Source of the DNA: an uncultured Chitinophagaceae bacterium
GTDB taxonomy: Bacteria; Bacteroidota; Bacteroidia; Chitinophagales; Chitinophagaceae
Reading direction: 5' to 3'
DNA length: 21,897 nucleotides
NCBI GenBank assembly: GCA_934502905.1
Contig: CAKSVK010000044.1
Coordinates: forward strand, 1-21,897
Shown: one piece after another, positions 1 to 7,799 of the stretch
Position numbering within the stretch: position 1 is the first letter of the stretch
How the letters are laid out: each line of letters begins with the position of its first letter
Made by a program: the position numbers and the translations under genes
The notes under the pieces: model-generated
Seen by the model: the letters and a program-made list of their open reading frames with translations, nothing else
Told to the model about the DNA's origin: nothing
The model's database searches: none

Positions 1-202
1 ATACATAACAGTTGGCAGTAACCGTATTGTGATAACCGTTCAGAACAATTATAATGCTTAACAGCTCGTTAAGCGTACCCGTCCACAAAAAAAAGGCAAA
101 AGGATAATATACAGATGAAATGCTGCGCCACCTTATTACAATAAGTAATGCAGGTACAGCAATGGTGATACTTAGGAACAGGTTAACCCAGAAAACATTC
201 AT
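1..202 (-). CDS. Membrane protein, 3' part cut off by window edge
   Basis: An open frame starts with ATG at 202 and runs without a stop off the left edge, giving 67 codons. The N-terminus reads MNVFWVNLFLSITIAVPALL and continues into a hydrophobic stretch, a basic RWR turn and a second hydrophobic stretch (about residues 31-52), so two membrane helices are visible and more are likely beyond the edge. The start lies 5 nt after the TAA of the 208-546 gene, with AGGTA in between, which indicates translational coupling in one operon. I do not recognise the family. The partner is a small protein ending in a CPPICP motif, so a paired role at the membrane is possible, but that is inference. Confidence 0.6.
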   Translation of the reverse strand, partial: MNVFWVNLFLSITIAVPALLIVIRWRSISSVYYPFAFFLWTGTLNELLSIIIVLNGYHNTVTANCYV

Positions 203-207
203 TACCT

Positions 208-546
208 TTAGCCTTCATCCAGCAACGAACCGCCTTTGGGGCAAATAGGAGGACATCGTATGCCATCATCTAAGATAACAGGATCGCCCGGTTTTCCAGC
301 CAGCTTATCTGCCTGTGCCGGCAATATATTATTGCCACTGGCATCTGCCGCTACCAGGATACTGCAAAATTCCCCGTTTTCATTCAGTCCATAGTAGATC
401 CGAAGGGCTGAAACGCCGGCAACAGAGAGAAGGCGTTTCACGTCATCTATTCCAAAAGACTCAGAACGGGGATAATTCGGCAGTTGATGTTCACGATACC
501 TGCGGGTCATAGCAACTGCCTTTGAAAGTGTGATCTCATGTTTCAT
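208..546 (-). CDS. Small conserved-type hypothetical protein with C-terminal CPPICP motif
   Basis: This 112-residue protein has no signal peptide or membrane helix. Residues 1-45 are basic and helical in character, 46-75 look like a strand-rich core (ALRIYYGLNENGEFCSILVA), and the tail holds DDGIRCPPICPKGG with Cys98 and Cys102 four residues apart. Such a Cys-Pro-Pro-x-Cys-Pro tail could bind a metal or form a disulfide, but no enzyme family is recognised. It is followed after 5 nt by the membrane protein gene at 202, so the two are probably co-transcribed and coupled. It is divergent from the AraC-type gene, with only about 160 nt between their likely starts, so that regulator may control it. 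The start at 546 (MKHEITLSKA) is the only good one in frame. Confidence 0.7.
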   Translation of the reverse strand: MKHEITLSKAVAMTRRYREHQLPNYPRSESFGIDDVKRLLSVAGVSALRIYYGLNENGEFCSILVAADASGNNILPAQADKLAGKPGDPVILDDGIRCPPICPKGGSLLDEG

Positions 547-703
547 GGCTTTTTAGTTTGGTAGAATACGATATTATAAAATTATCAACAGCTTGAGTCT
601 TGTATCGTTACCAATTTCTTTAGCATGTTTACCAAAAAATATTATTAAAAAGAGAAAATATTCCGGTTTATACAGCACGGAATGTAATAAAGATAGGAGT
701 TTT

Positions 704-1780
704 ATGGCAAAGTTAGTAAATGTACCTGCATTGCTTCAAAGAATAATGTTTACTACTTTTAATCTTATTAATAGCTTAATCTTAAATCCGGGCATCATGA
801 TTGAATTAACCACTTTTCCCTACGGACCGGTTCATTTTTCCCGGGTTCGCACAGATGAAGCAGGGAGGATGCACGGACTGATCCTCCCCGGTAGCCAGAT
901 GTTTGCAGCAGACGCTTCCTATGGGAAAATATCGTTTCAGCATCTTGAACAACCTTCTTGTCATATTTACAGGTACAACATCCTGTTAAACGAAAAAATT
1001 ACGCTTTATATAAACAATACGGTTGCCTGGCCAGTGCTTCGCCTTGTATTAAAGAGGGGAATGGTACATGTCATGCATAAAAAGAATAAAATCATGCGCC
1101 GGGGTCAGCTCAATTTTAGTTATACACCGCAAACTATGCATAGCTTCAGGCTTCCTGAAGGAACATTTGAAATAATAGAACTGTATATATCCCCTTTGCT
1201 GGTAAGTGCGCTGGCCGGTAAAAGCAATATCCTCCGGACCTTTGCCCGGCATATGCAAAAAAGAGAAGAAGTTTTTCTGTTGCCGGATGCATGGTGGGGT
1301 GATCTGAAATTGCTGGATGCCGTAGATTGCCTGCTGCAATATCCCCATGGCGAACAACCGCCGGAAGTGGTGATGAATGGTGTGGTGGAAGCAGCCGGAT
1401 CACCGGTTTATCATATCCCACATATTACAGACAGACATCTGGAAAAATTGTTTTTAACCCGGGATATCATTAAGAAAAACTGTACTACACACATCATGAA
1501 TGAAAAGCTGGCAAAGACGGCCCATATGAATGTCACCTATTTCAAAAATATGTTCAGGCAGCTCTTTCGCATGACTCCGTATCAGTACAGATTATATGAA
1601 CAATTGAAACACGCAAGATCACTTATTGAGGATAATCCTTCCCTGAGCAATACTGAAGTAGCACAGCTCTCAGGCTTCGGATCCTATAATAATTTGCAGC
1701 GGCTGTTCCTAAAAAAGCAGGGAACCACCCTCTCGTCCTGGCGCAAAGCCAGGAACCTGCAATCGTGGCTGCTGACATGA
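704..1780 (+). CDS. AraC-family transcriptional regulator
   Basis: The C-terminal 90 residues form the double helix-turn-helix of AraC/XylS regulators: a first HTH around NEKLAKTAHMNVTYFKNMFR, the linker LFRMTPYQYRLYEQLKHAR, and a second HTH with EVAQLSGFGSYNNLQRLF followed by KKQGTTLSSWRK. The N-terminal 200 residues resemble no named sensor but have the length and mixed strand content of a ligand-binding half. The start is uncertain. The frame opens at TTG 593; ATG 704 has AGGAG four bases upstream; ATG 797 (MIELTTFPYGPV) also gives a normal-length regulator of 327 aa. I chose 704. Likely targets are the divergent pair at 1-546, itself, or the MauE/DUF6520 genes downstream; none is proven. 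Confidence 0.85.
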   Translation: MAKLVNVPALLQRIMFTTFNLINSLILNPGIMIELTTFPYGPVHFSRVRTDEAGRMHGLILPGSQMFAADASYGKISFQHLEQPSCHIYRYNILLNEKITLYINNTVAWPVLRLVLKRGMVHVMHKKNKIMRRGQLNFSYTPQTMHSFRLPEGTFEIIELYISPLLVSALAGKSNILRTFARHMQKREEVFLLPDAWWGDLKLLDAVDCLLQYPHGEQPPEVVMNGVVEAAGSPVYHIPHITDRHLEKLFLTRDIIKKNCTTHIMNEKLAKTAHMNVTYFKNMFRQLFRMTPYQYRLYEQLKHARSLIEDNPSLSNTEVAQLSGFGSYNNLQRLFLKKQGTTLSSWRKARNLQSWLLT

Positions 1781-2213
1781 CAGATAGCCAATGATGGGTT
1801 CCGGGGATAAGGAGGCAGACCCACCGGTATTTTCAGGCGTGGTATAAAGAATAAATTGAGAGCCCCTTGCGCTTTGTTCAAGAGTAAAGTGTATATGAGC
1901 CGATTTTCAATAAGCTTTTGACCTGAGAAAAATAATGCAAAAAGGAAAATATCTCCTGCAAAGCAGAAAATATACCCGGTAGAAGAGAAAATAAGTAAGT
2001 CAAAATGGAAAAATCCTTTTCTGGTTGTTGTACAATCAAAAGGAAGGACACAACTTTATCTGTATCGTGATGAGATAAACGGGGAAAATATTATGCATCG
2101 CTGCAATTCCATTACGTTGCCTTCATTATAAAAATCCGGCATACCCTGCCATTGATCCGTAGTGTGGATAAACTTGCTGTACCCTTTGAACTAATTGTTG
2201 CTCAACAAGAAAT
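1781..2213 (+). other. Intergenic region with one unexplained stop-free frame
   Basis: No recognisable gene lies between the AraC-type regulator and the MauE-like gene. One plus-strand frame is free of stops from 1922 to the TAA at 2129-2131 (69 codons) and reads like protein late on (NPFLVVVQSKGRTQLYLYRD), but it lacks an early start codon; the only ATG is near its end. It may be a gene remnant or chance in AT-rich DNA. The last 50 bases before 2214 contain TACCCTTTG, one base longer than the Bacteroidota -7 consensus TAnnTTTG, so the promoter of the next gene is not clearly visible. Confidence 0.4.
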
Positions 2214-2684
2214 ATGATTACACCAGCAGAACATAGTCTACCGGTCAGGCGAAAATATTACATGGTGGCAGATGCCGCCAGTGGCCTGCTCCTGCTGTTG
2301 TTCCTGTACACCGCGCTGAGCAAGCTGGCAGGCTACCAATCTTTTACTATTGCATTAAAAAGCGTACCGGTAATATATCCCTATGCCGGTGTGGTTGCCT
2401 GGCTGCTGCCGGCGGCAGAGTTGATAATAGCCCTGTTGCTGTTTTTCCGGGGTACGCGGCAACCGGGTCTGTATGCTTCTCTGGTCGCTCTACTGGCGTT
2501 TACAGGTTACCTGTTGTATATGGTCGCATATATCCCGGACCTGCCATGCAATTGTGGTGGAGTGCTCAACAGCCTGAGCTGGAAACAGCATATTTTTTTC
2601 AACCTGCTTTTTATTATAATTAATATTTCGGGGTTATGGAGTTATACAAAAATAAAGTACTCCAAAAAAAGAATCCCCCCTTAG
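2214..2684 (+). CDS. MauE/DoxX-like four-helix membrane protein
   Basis: This 156-residue protein has four predicted membrane helices at about residues 19-38, 56-78, 86-108 and 126-146. The first holds the FLYTALSKL pattern common to the MauE/DoxX superfamily, and the loop before helix 4 holds LPCNCGG with Cys112 and Cys114. MauE is known as a membrane protein needed for maturation of the disulfide-rich small subunit of methylamine dehydrogenase; Bacteroidota have many relatives without that enzyme. Here the next gene, 81 nt downstream, encodes an exported DUF6520 peptide with two cysteines, so a role in quinone-linked thiol/disulfide chemistry on that peptide is a reasonable inference. The start at 2214 gives a short polar N-terminus before helix 1. 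No methylamine dehydrogenase gene is present. Confidence 0.75.
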   Translation: MITPAEHSLPVRRKYYMVADAASGLLLLLFLYTALSKLAGYQSFTIALKSVPVIYPYAGVVAWLLPAAELIIALLLFFRGTRQPGLYASLVALLAFTGYLLYMVAYIPDLPCNCGGVLNSLSWKQHIFFNLLFIIINISGLWSYTKIKYSKKRIPP

Positions 2685-2700
2685 TTCCCCCCAAGGGGGG
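2675..2700 (+). promoter_or_regulatory. C6/G6 hairpin between the MauE-like and DUF6520 genes
   Basis: CCCCCC at 2675-2680 overlaps the last codons of the MauE-like gene and a second CCCCCC sits at 2687-2692. Either can pair with GGGGGG at 2695-2700. The two pairings exclude each other. There is no U-tract, so it is more likely a processing, stability or attenuation element than a terminator. It would let the downstream small secreted protein be expressed at a different level from the membrane protein. The function is inferred from position only. Confidence 0.35.
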
Positions 2701-2765
2701 AGCAAACATTTTACACAACCATCTTAAGACAGTGAACAAAAATATTTTAACTAAAACCAATCAAC

Positions 2766-3038
2766 ATGAAACGTTATATTTTTAGCATCTCGGCTGTTAT
2801 GATAGCCATTGGATCGGTAGCTTTTACCTACGTGAAGGAAAGCAATATGGTAAATTATCACTGGTATAAAAGGACAGCTGCGAATACATACGTGGCAGAT
2901 GGCACCGGCGCCAATCCGGCTTCCCAGTGTTCAGCAGGAGCTGTCATCTGTGCAAAGGGATTTACAAACCCTCAAACACCCGCTGCCATTAAGGACGTTA
3001 CCACTGCACAAACCACCAGGTTTAAAAACAGTCAGTAA
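2766..3038 (+). CDS. DUF6520-family small exported protein
   Basis: This 90-residue protein begins with a short basic N-terminus and a hydrophobic helix (MKRYIFSISAVMIAIGSVAF), which would act as a signal peptide or membrane anchor. The remaining 65 residues contain exactly two cysteines, Cys55 and Cys62, in a CSAGAVIC segment, and a Thr/Gln-rich tail. Length, layout and the MauE-like neighbour match the DUF6520 family of Bacteroidota, whose function is unknown as far as I know. The 5' leader is A-rich (for example CTAAAACCAATCAAC just before ATG), as often seen for well-translated genes in this phylum. It is closed by a strong hairpin 6 bases after its stop. Confidence 0.75.
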   Translation: MKRYIFSISAVMIAIGSVAFTYVKESNMVNYHWYKRTAANTYVADGTGANPASQCSAGAVICAKGFTNPQTPAAIKDVTTAQTTRFKNSQ

Positions 3039-3043
3039 ATAAT

Positions 3044-3137
3044 AAGAGGCTGCCTTAAAAGTCAATAACCATCATTTCAACGGGAGCGCTTGCCTGTTAT
3101 GGCAGGCAGAAATGACGATCTTTTCAGGCAGCCTCTT
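3044..3137. terminator. Large bidirectional hairpin between converging DUF6520 and SusD genes
   Basis: The outer arms AAGAGGCTGCCT (3044-3055) and AGGCAGCCTCTT (3126-3137) are perfectly complementary over 12 bp, and pairing continues as AAAA/TTTT after one mismatch. The right arm ends in a T-run on the plus strand and the left arm gives A/T-rich sequence on the minus strand, so it can end transcription both ways. Inside lie a second pair TCATTTC/GAAATGA and a small TGCCTG/CAGGCA hairpin. This nested inner part resembles interspersed repeats I know from Bacteroidota, so the terminator may carry a repeat-derived insert. Confidence 0.75.
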
Positions 3138-3141
3138 TTTC

Positions 3142-4539
3142 TTAACGGGGATTCTGTGGCATATCCGGATGAAAGCCCATTACCTGGCTGGGTATTGGAT
3201 AGGTATAACGGGGGTCGTTGGGAGGCAATGTAAATGTTATCCCGTTTACCGTCCTTGTTAAAGTAATACCGGCTCCTTCCAGGTTTAGCCTGCGCAGATC
3301 TGTCCAGCGAAGCCCCCTGAAGCATAGCTCCTTTCTTCGTTCTGCCAGCACTTTTTGCAGGGCTTCCTGTGCATTTGCCACATCTGTGGGTGCAAATTTC
3401 CCGGTTTTCCATCGTTTTGTCATCAGGGTATGGAGTGCATCCATGGAAGCCTGTACCTGCCCCGACCTGGCAAGGCATTCAGCTTTTATCAGGTATATTT
3501 CATCTGTTGCCAGTCCTGAAAACAAATCTCCGCCGCCGGAGCCTCCGTCATAACTTCCCGTAAACGTTAAAAATCCTACATCAGAAAAAAAGAGTGATTT
3601 TCTTAAATCATCCTCATCGAACAGGTCATAAAATGAAGGCGGTATGCCTCCTATATAGGGCATAATAGGTGGCATGCGGGACGACCAGCCCACCAGGCTG
3701 CAATGAAAAATTACCTCTTTATTAAATCCAACGGGGAAAGGAAACATATCGTCTGTGTTGAAATCATTATAATCCATCAGGTCATCCTGTATAGCCAGTG
3801 ACTTCTCTGCATAATGAAGCGCATTGTCGTATTGTTGCATGGTTTGATATATACGCGACAGTAAAGCATACACTGCCACCTGGCCCGGTCTTGTTTTATA
3901 GGTGGTTGTTGCCGGCAGCAGCTGCCCGGCCGCGTTCAGGTCGCTGATTATTTTTTCATAAGTATCCTTTAGAGTTGCCCGTACGGGTTTTTCATTTACA
4001 TCACCTGTCAGGCGCAGGGGTATTCCCCAGTCTGTTGCTGCTGTGGTTGTCTGGTAAGGCGGAGCAAACACCTGTGCCAGTTGGTAAAAGCAATGGGCTC
4101 GGTAAAACAAAGCGCTGCCCATAAGGCGATCGTAGGTTTCCTGCTGTTCCTCTGTAATGGATAGTTTGCTGATGCCTTCTATTACTACATTGGCATTAAA
4201 AATGGCCCGGTAAGGAATGTTCCAGTCGTATATAACATCACCCGTATAAATATCTTTTTCCCATGTATAAACATTTCGTTCCTGTTGCTGGATCACCTGG
4301 TTGTAGAAATCATCTGAAAGATAATAGTTATCTGCTCCGGATTCACCTAATTGTGGAACAAGTCCCTGCCCCCAATCGGCGCCGTTCATTTCATGGTCAT
4401 TGTCAAGAATGGCCTGGAAGTTTTCCAGTGTCTGGGGCACCACCAGCGATTGATCGGGCTTGGCATCCAGGAATGTTGTTTTGCTGCAGGCAGCAGCTAT
4501 TATTATCAGCAGCAAAAACAGGCATATATTTTTGTTCAT
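3142..4539 (-). CDS. SusD/RagB-family outer-membrane lipoprotein
   Basis: This 465-residue protein starts with a lipoprotein signal peptide (ICLFLLLIIIAAAC, lipid-carrying Cys18). The mature part begins with the KTTFLDAKPDQSLVVPQTLENFQAIL segment typical of SusD/RagB proteins, followed by the helical repeat region (for example YRAHCFYQLAQVFAPPY and ALLSRIYQTMQQYDNALHYAEKSL) and the conserved end EVLAERRKELCFRGLRWTDLRRL-like motif, here AERRKELCFRGLRWTDLRRL, then YTYPIPSQVM. SusD proteins cap the SusC channel at the cell surface and hold the substrate. Its length is at the short end for the family. It starts 18 nt after the SusC stop and is last in the operon. The substrate cannot be told from sequence. 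Confidence 0.93.
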   Translation of the reverse strand: MNKNICLFLLLIIIAAACSKTTFLDAKPDQSLVVPQTLENFQAILDNDHEMNGADWGQGLVPQLGESGADNYYLSDDFYNQVIQQQERNVYTWEKDIYTGDVIYDWNIPYRAIFNANVVIEGISKLSITEEQQETYDRLMGSALFYRAHCFYQLAQVFAPPYQTTTAATDWGIPLRLTGDVNEKPVRATLKDTYEKIISDLNAAGQLLPATTTYKTRPGQVAVYALLSRIYQTMQQYDNALHYAEKSLAIQDDLMDYNDFNTDDMFPFPVGFNKEVIFHCSLVGWSSRMPPIMPYIGGIPPSFYDLFDEDDLRKSLFFSDVGFLTFTGSYDGGSGGGDLFSGLATDEIYLIKAECLARSGQVQASMDALHTLMTKRWKTGKFAPTDVANAQEALQKVLAERRKELCFRGLRWTDLRRLNLEGAGITLTRTVNGITFTLPPNDPRYTYPIPSQVMGFHPDMPQNPR

Positions 4540-4557
4540 AGTTGAAGCTTTGGATGG

Positions 4558-7500
4558 TTAAAAAGTGATTTGCATACCCAGGGAATACCGGGTGCGTTCC
4601 CGGGCTGTGTTATTGTAATAAGGATCTGCCACTGCTTTACCGGCTTTCCAGAGAACCCCCAGGTTAGAGATATAAGTGAACAGCCTTACCTGCTGGAAAG
4701 GCAACCGTGGAAGTTTCTGTCTGTTAACCGCATACGACAGGTTAATATCTTCCAGGCGGATATGATCCCCTTTTTCCACCAGCACATCCGACATACGGTA
4801 AAATTCATCTCTTGTGTTATCGGCAGGATATTTCATACCTGGCACATGCGTTACGTTTTCATCCCCGGGATGCTGCCATCGCTTTTCATAGTCTCCATGG
4901 CCGTTCCAGGAACTGAACATATCTGCATAGTCTATAGAGATCCTGCGGAAGACATAACCGCCTTTGTAGCTGATATTTGCTGAAAGAGAAAAGCCCTTCC
5001 AGGAAACAGTATTCATAATAGCCCCGAAATAAACAGGTTGCACAGCGCCGTTATATACCATGCTATCCAGCGGTGTGGACGACATGATAGCAGGGTAGTC
5101 CTGGCTAAGCTTTCCATCAAGGTAACCGTTAGGATCACCTGATGCCCCATCCAGGCCTCCCCAGGGAAAACTGAACATTGCGTATATGGGCTTGCCGATA
5201 ACAGGGGTGATCGTATTTCCGCCGAGATAATTACCCCCGTTACCTATGGGTACATGATATTCCGTCAGGGCAGATCTTACCAGGCTGAAAATTACCGAGC
5301 TTGTCCAACCTACCCGGCCATTCGTATTAATGCTGTGCAGCTCCACATCCAGCCCGCGGGTTTTCATCGAGGCTACATTCCCAAAAAAAGAGGGTTGTGT
5401 CAGGGGAGGAATGCCCAGCGTAGGATCTACCAATGCAGGCGCCATCAGGTCCCTGGCATATTTCCAGTAATATTCTGCAGAACCGGACAGTCTCTTATTG
5501 CGGGTAGCAAAATCCAGGGCCAGGTTGGTCATCCTTACTTTCTCCCAACGCAGGTTTTCATTGGGAGGTGTTTGTATAAACGCCACCGGGAATGGATGGC
5601 GGGTGCTGGTATTGTACATGGCTGTAGTGTAAGCGGATGCCAGACGTGAGATATTTCCGTTATAGCCATAAGTGGCCCTTAGCTTCAGAAACGGCAGCCA
5701 CCCGGATTTGTAAAAGGATTCATTGCTGGCTATCCATGCCAGGCCTGCTGACCAGAAGGGACTTCCTTTCTGGTTGGTTTTTACCCCAAACAGGTTGGCT
5801 TCATCTTTGCGGCCGCTGGCGCTCAGGATATATTTCTGGTCATATTCATAGGCGGCATTTGCAAATACAGAAAGAAACCGGTCAGTAGTTTTCGTCATAA
5901 ACTGTGAGTTGGGAACAGGTTGACCGGAAGGATAACCTATCCGCGGAAAATAGGTAACATAATCCACTCTTGAATCGATGGTGCTGTGTTCCTCGTTATA
6001 GCCGTAAAACCGGAACATGTCGGAAGTGGTCACCAGGCTTCTTACTTCATAACCTGCTGTTATACTGATGCGGTTTTTTTCCCTGAGCAGGGTGTTATAG
6101 TTCAGCTGGGCCCTCCCCTGGTGCGAAGTAAGTTCTGTATTGACCATATCCATGATGCCACCCATGGGTACCGGCCGGGTGATGGTTCCGGCATCATAAT
6201 CCAACTGACTGAAGCTGTTGATCATGTTCCTTGTGTAAAAGCTTTCCTGGGAGTGAAGCAATTGATCTGCCGTTAATTGTTTTTCATACTGGTATCGTAT
6301 ATCAGCGGTTAAGGAAGGCAGGATTGAGATCGACGTCCCAAGGTTCAGCAGGTAATCTCTCAACTGTATGTCCTGCCTCCGTTTGCTGATCTCCTCTACA
6401 GGTCTGTTTAACCAGTCCAGTAACATTCCCTGCCCCACTGTATCCAGGTAACTCTTTCTGTAAGAACCGTAAAACGGTAAAGGGTTGCCATGACCGTCCA
6501 CCAGGCTGGCATACGGGTTGAACCTTTTGGTTTGCACAGGATCGGTGAAGTTAAGGCCTGCATTATTTCCACGTGATTGCTTACTGCCCAGGTATTTAAT
6601 CCCCGCTTCCAGCTTCCACCAGTTGGTTATTTTAAATGTATTCAGCGATTGGATGTTGATCCGTTGGTAGCTTTCTCCAACGAGAGAGGGCTTGTTGTGA
6701 TCATACCCGGCGGACAAATAGTAGTTCAGGTACTCCGCACTACCATTCACGTTGATGTTATATTGTTGATTTAACAGGGGTTGGTAAAAGTATTTCGAAA
6801 TATCCTTTCTTACATCATTTAATTTCAGGGCTTCTATCTGTTGGTTTGCTTCAGCCTCAGCGATCACTCCGTTGTCCCTGTCAACCAGCATTGCTACAAC
6901 GGGAGACAGGGGATAAGGTTGCGGATTGTCGATCGTACTGCTATAATGGCCTTCTTCATAAAGAAATTTTTCCAACGCTATATATGCCGGTGAAGAAACA
7001 GTGGATACATTATAAATATCCGGTCTTGCCTGAAAGGTGGTATTAACATTGAGTTCTACCTTCGGCTTTTGCGACTGTCCTCTCCTGGTGGTGATCACTA
7101 TTACCCCGTTAGCCGCCCGGGCACCCCAGATGCTGGCAGCGGCCGCATCTTTCAGCACGGTGATATTTTCTACATCGTTGGGATTAATATTACCGATATC
7201 TCCTTCATAGGGAAAATTATCGACCACGATCATAGGTTGCGCGTCAGCATATATGGTACTTCGTCCACGCACCAGCAGGGCATCTGTTCCCGCAGCATCC
7301 CCCCTGTTGAACAGGATACCCGGCGCCAGGTTTTCTATCCGGCTCAGCACGTTTGTGGATACCGACCGGTTCAGCAGGTCGTTGTTGATAAAGCTGAAAG
7401 AGCCGGTAGCGCGTTCGCGCGGCAGCTTTTCAAATCCGGTTGATATAACCACACTTTCCATTTCTGTGCTACTGCGTGTGAGCTTTGCTGTTACCTGAAG

Positions 7501-7770
7501 TTGTGACCCGTCTACTACCAGGATATAACTTTCGAATCCTATATAGGAGATCATCAGGGTATCGGGCAGGTGAAGGGAGCGGATGACAAAAGCTCCTTTG
7601 GTATCTGAGAATACGGATACTTTGCTTTTCAGCAATGAAACTGTGGCGCCTTCTAGGGGATGATTGGAGGCGTCGGTTATTGTCCCGGAAATGGTTTTAA
7701 CAGTATGGGTCTGACTATAAGATGCTTCTGAAAAAAACATCCAGAGCATGAATAGTATTATTTTCTTCAT
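4558..7770 (-). CDS. SusC/RagA-family TonB-dependent outer-membrane transporter
   Basis: This 1070-residue protein has a signal peptide ending near SEASYSQ, a carboxypeptidase-regulatory-like domain (about 28-105, ISGTITDASNHPLEGATVSL), a plug domain (about 108-225) with the SusC hallmark VLKDAAAASIWGARAANGVI, and a long beta-barrel ending in the aromatic residue Phe. It would import a substrate through the outer membrane with energy from TonB and work with the SusD lipoprotein downstream. It lacks the extra N-terminal STN domain found in receptors controlled by an anti-sigma factor, which agrees with the absence of sigma/FecR genes nearby. It follows the thioredoxin-like gene by 29 nt. Confidence 0.95.
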   Translation of the reverse strand: MKKIILFMLWMFFSEASYSQTHTVKTISGTITDASNHPLEGATVSLLKSKVSVFSDTKGAFVIRSLHLPDTLMISYIGFESYILVVDGSQLQVTAKLTRSSTEMESVVISTGFEKLPRERATGSFSFINNDLLNRSVSTNVLSRIENLAPGILFNRGDAAGTDALLVRGRSTIYADAQPMIVVDNFPYEGDIGNINPNDVENITVLKDAAAASIWGARAANGVIVITTRRGQSQKPKVELNVNTTFQARPDIYNVSTVSSPAYIALEKFLYEEGHYSSTIDNPQPYPLSPVVAMLVDRDNGVIAEAEANQQIEALKLNDVRKDISKYFYQPLLNQQYNINVNGSAEYLNYYLSAGYDHNKPSLVGESYQRINIQSLNTFKITNWWKLEAGIKYLGSKQSRGNNAGLNFTDPVQTKRFNPYASLVDGHGNPLPFYGSYRKSYLDTVGQGMLLDWLNRPVEEISKRRQDIQLRDYLLNLGTSISILPSLTADIRYQYEKQLTADQLLHSQESFYTRNMINSFSQLDYDAGTITRPVPMGGIMDMVNTELTSHQGRAQLNYNTLLREKNRISITAGYEVRSLVTTSDMFRFYGYNEEHSTIDSRVDYVTYFPRIGYPSGQPVPNSQFMTKTTDRFLSVFANAAYEYDQKYILSASGRKDEANLFGVKTNQKGSPFWSAGLAWIASNESFYKSGWLPFLKLRATYGYNGNISRLASAYTTAMYNTSTRHPFPVAFIQTPPNENLRWEKVRMTNLALDFATRNKRLSGSAEYYWKYARDLMAPALVDPTLGIPPLTQPSFFGNVASMKTRGLDVELHSINTNGRVGWTSSVIFSLVRSALTEYHVPIGNGGNYLGGNTITPVIGKPIYAMFSFPWGGLDGASGDPNGYLDGKLSQDYPAIMSSTPLDSMVYNGAVQPVYFGAIMNTVSWKGFSLSANISYKGGYVFRRISIDYADMFSSWNGHGDYEKRWQHPGDENVTHVPGMKYPADNTRDEFYRMSDVLVEKGDHIRLEDINLSYAVNRQKLPRLPFQQVRLFTYISNLGVLWKAGKAVADPYYNNTARERTRYSLGMQITF

Positions 7771-7799
7771 TGCTATAAGTTTTGATGGTAATGATTATG

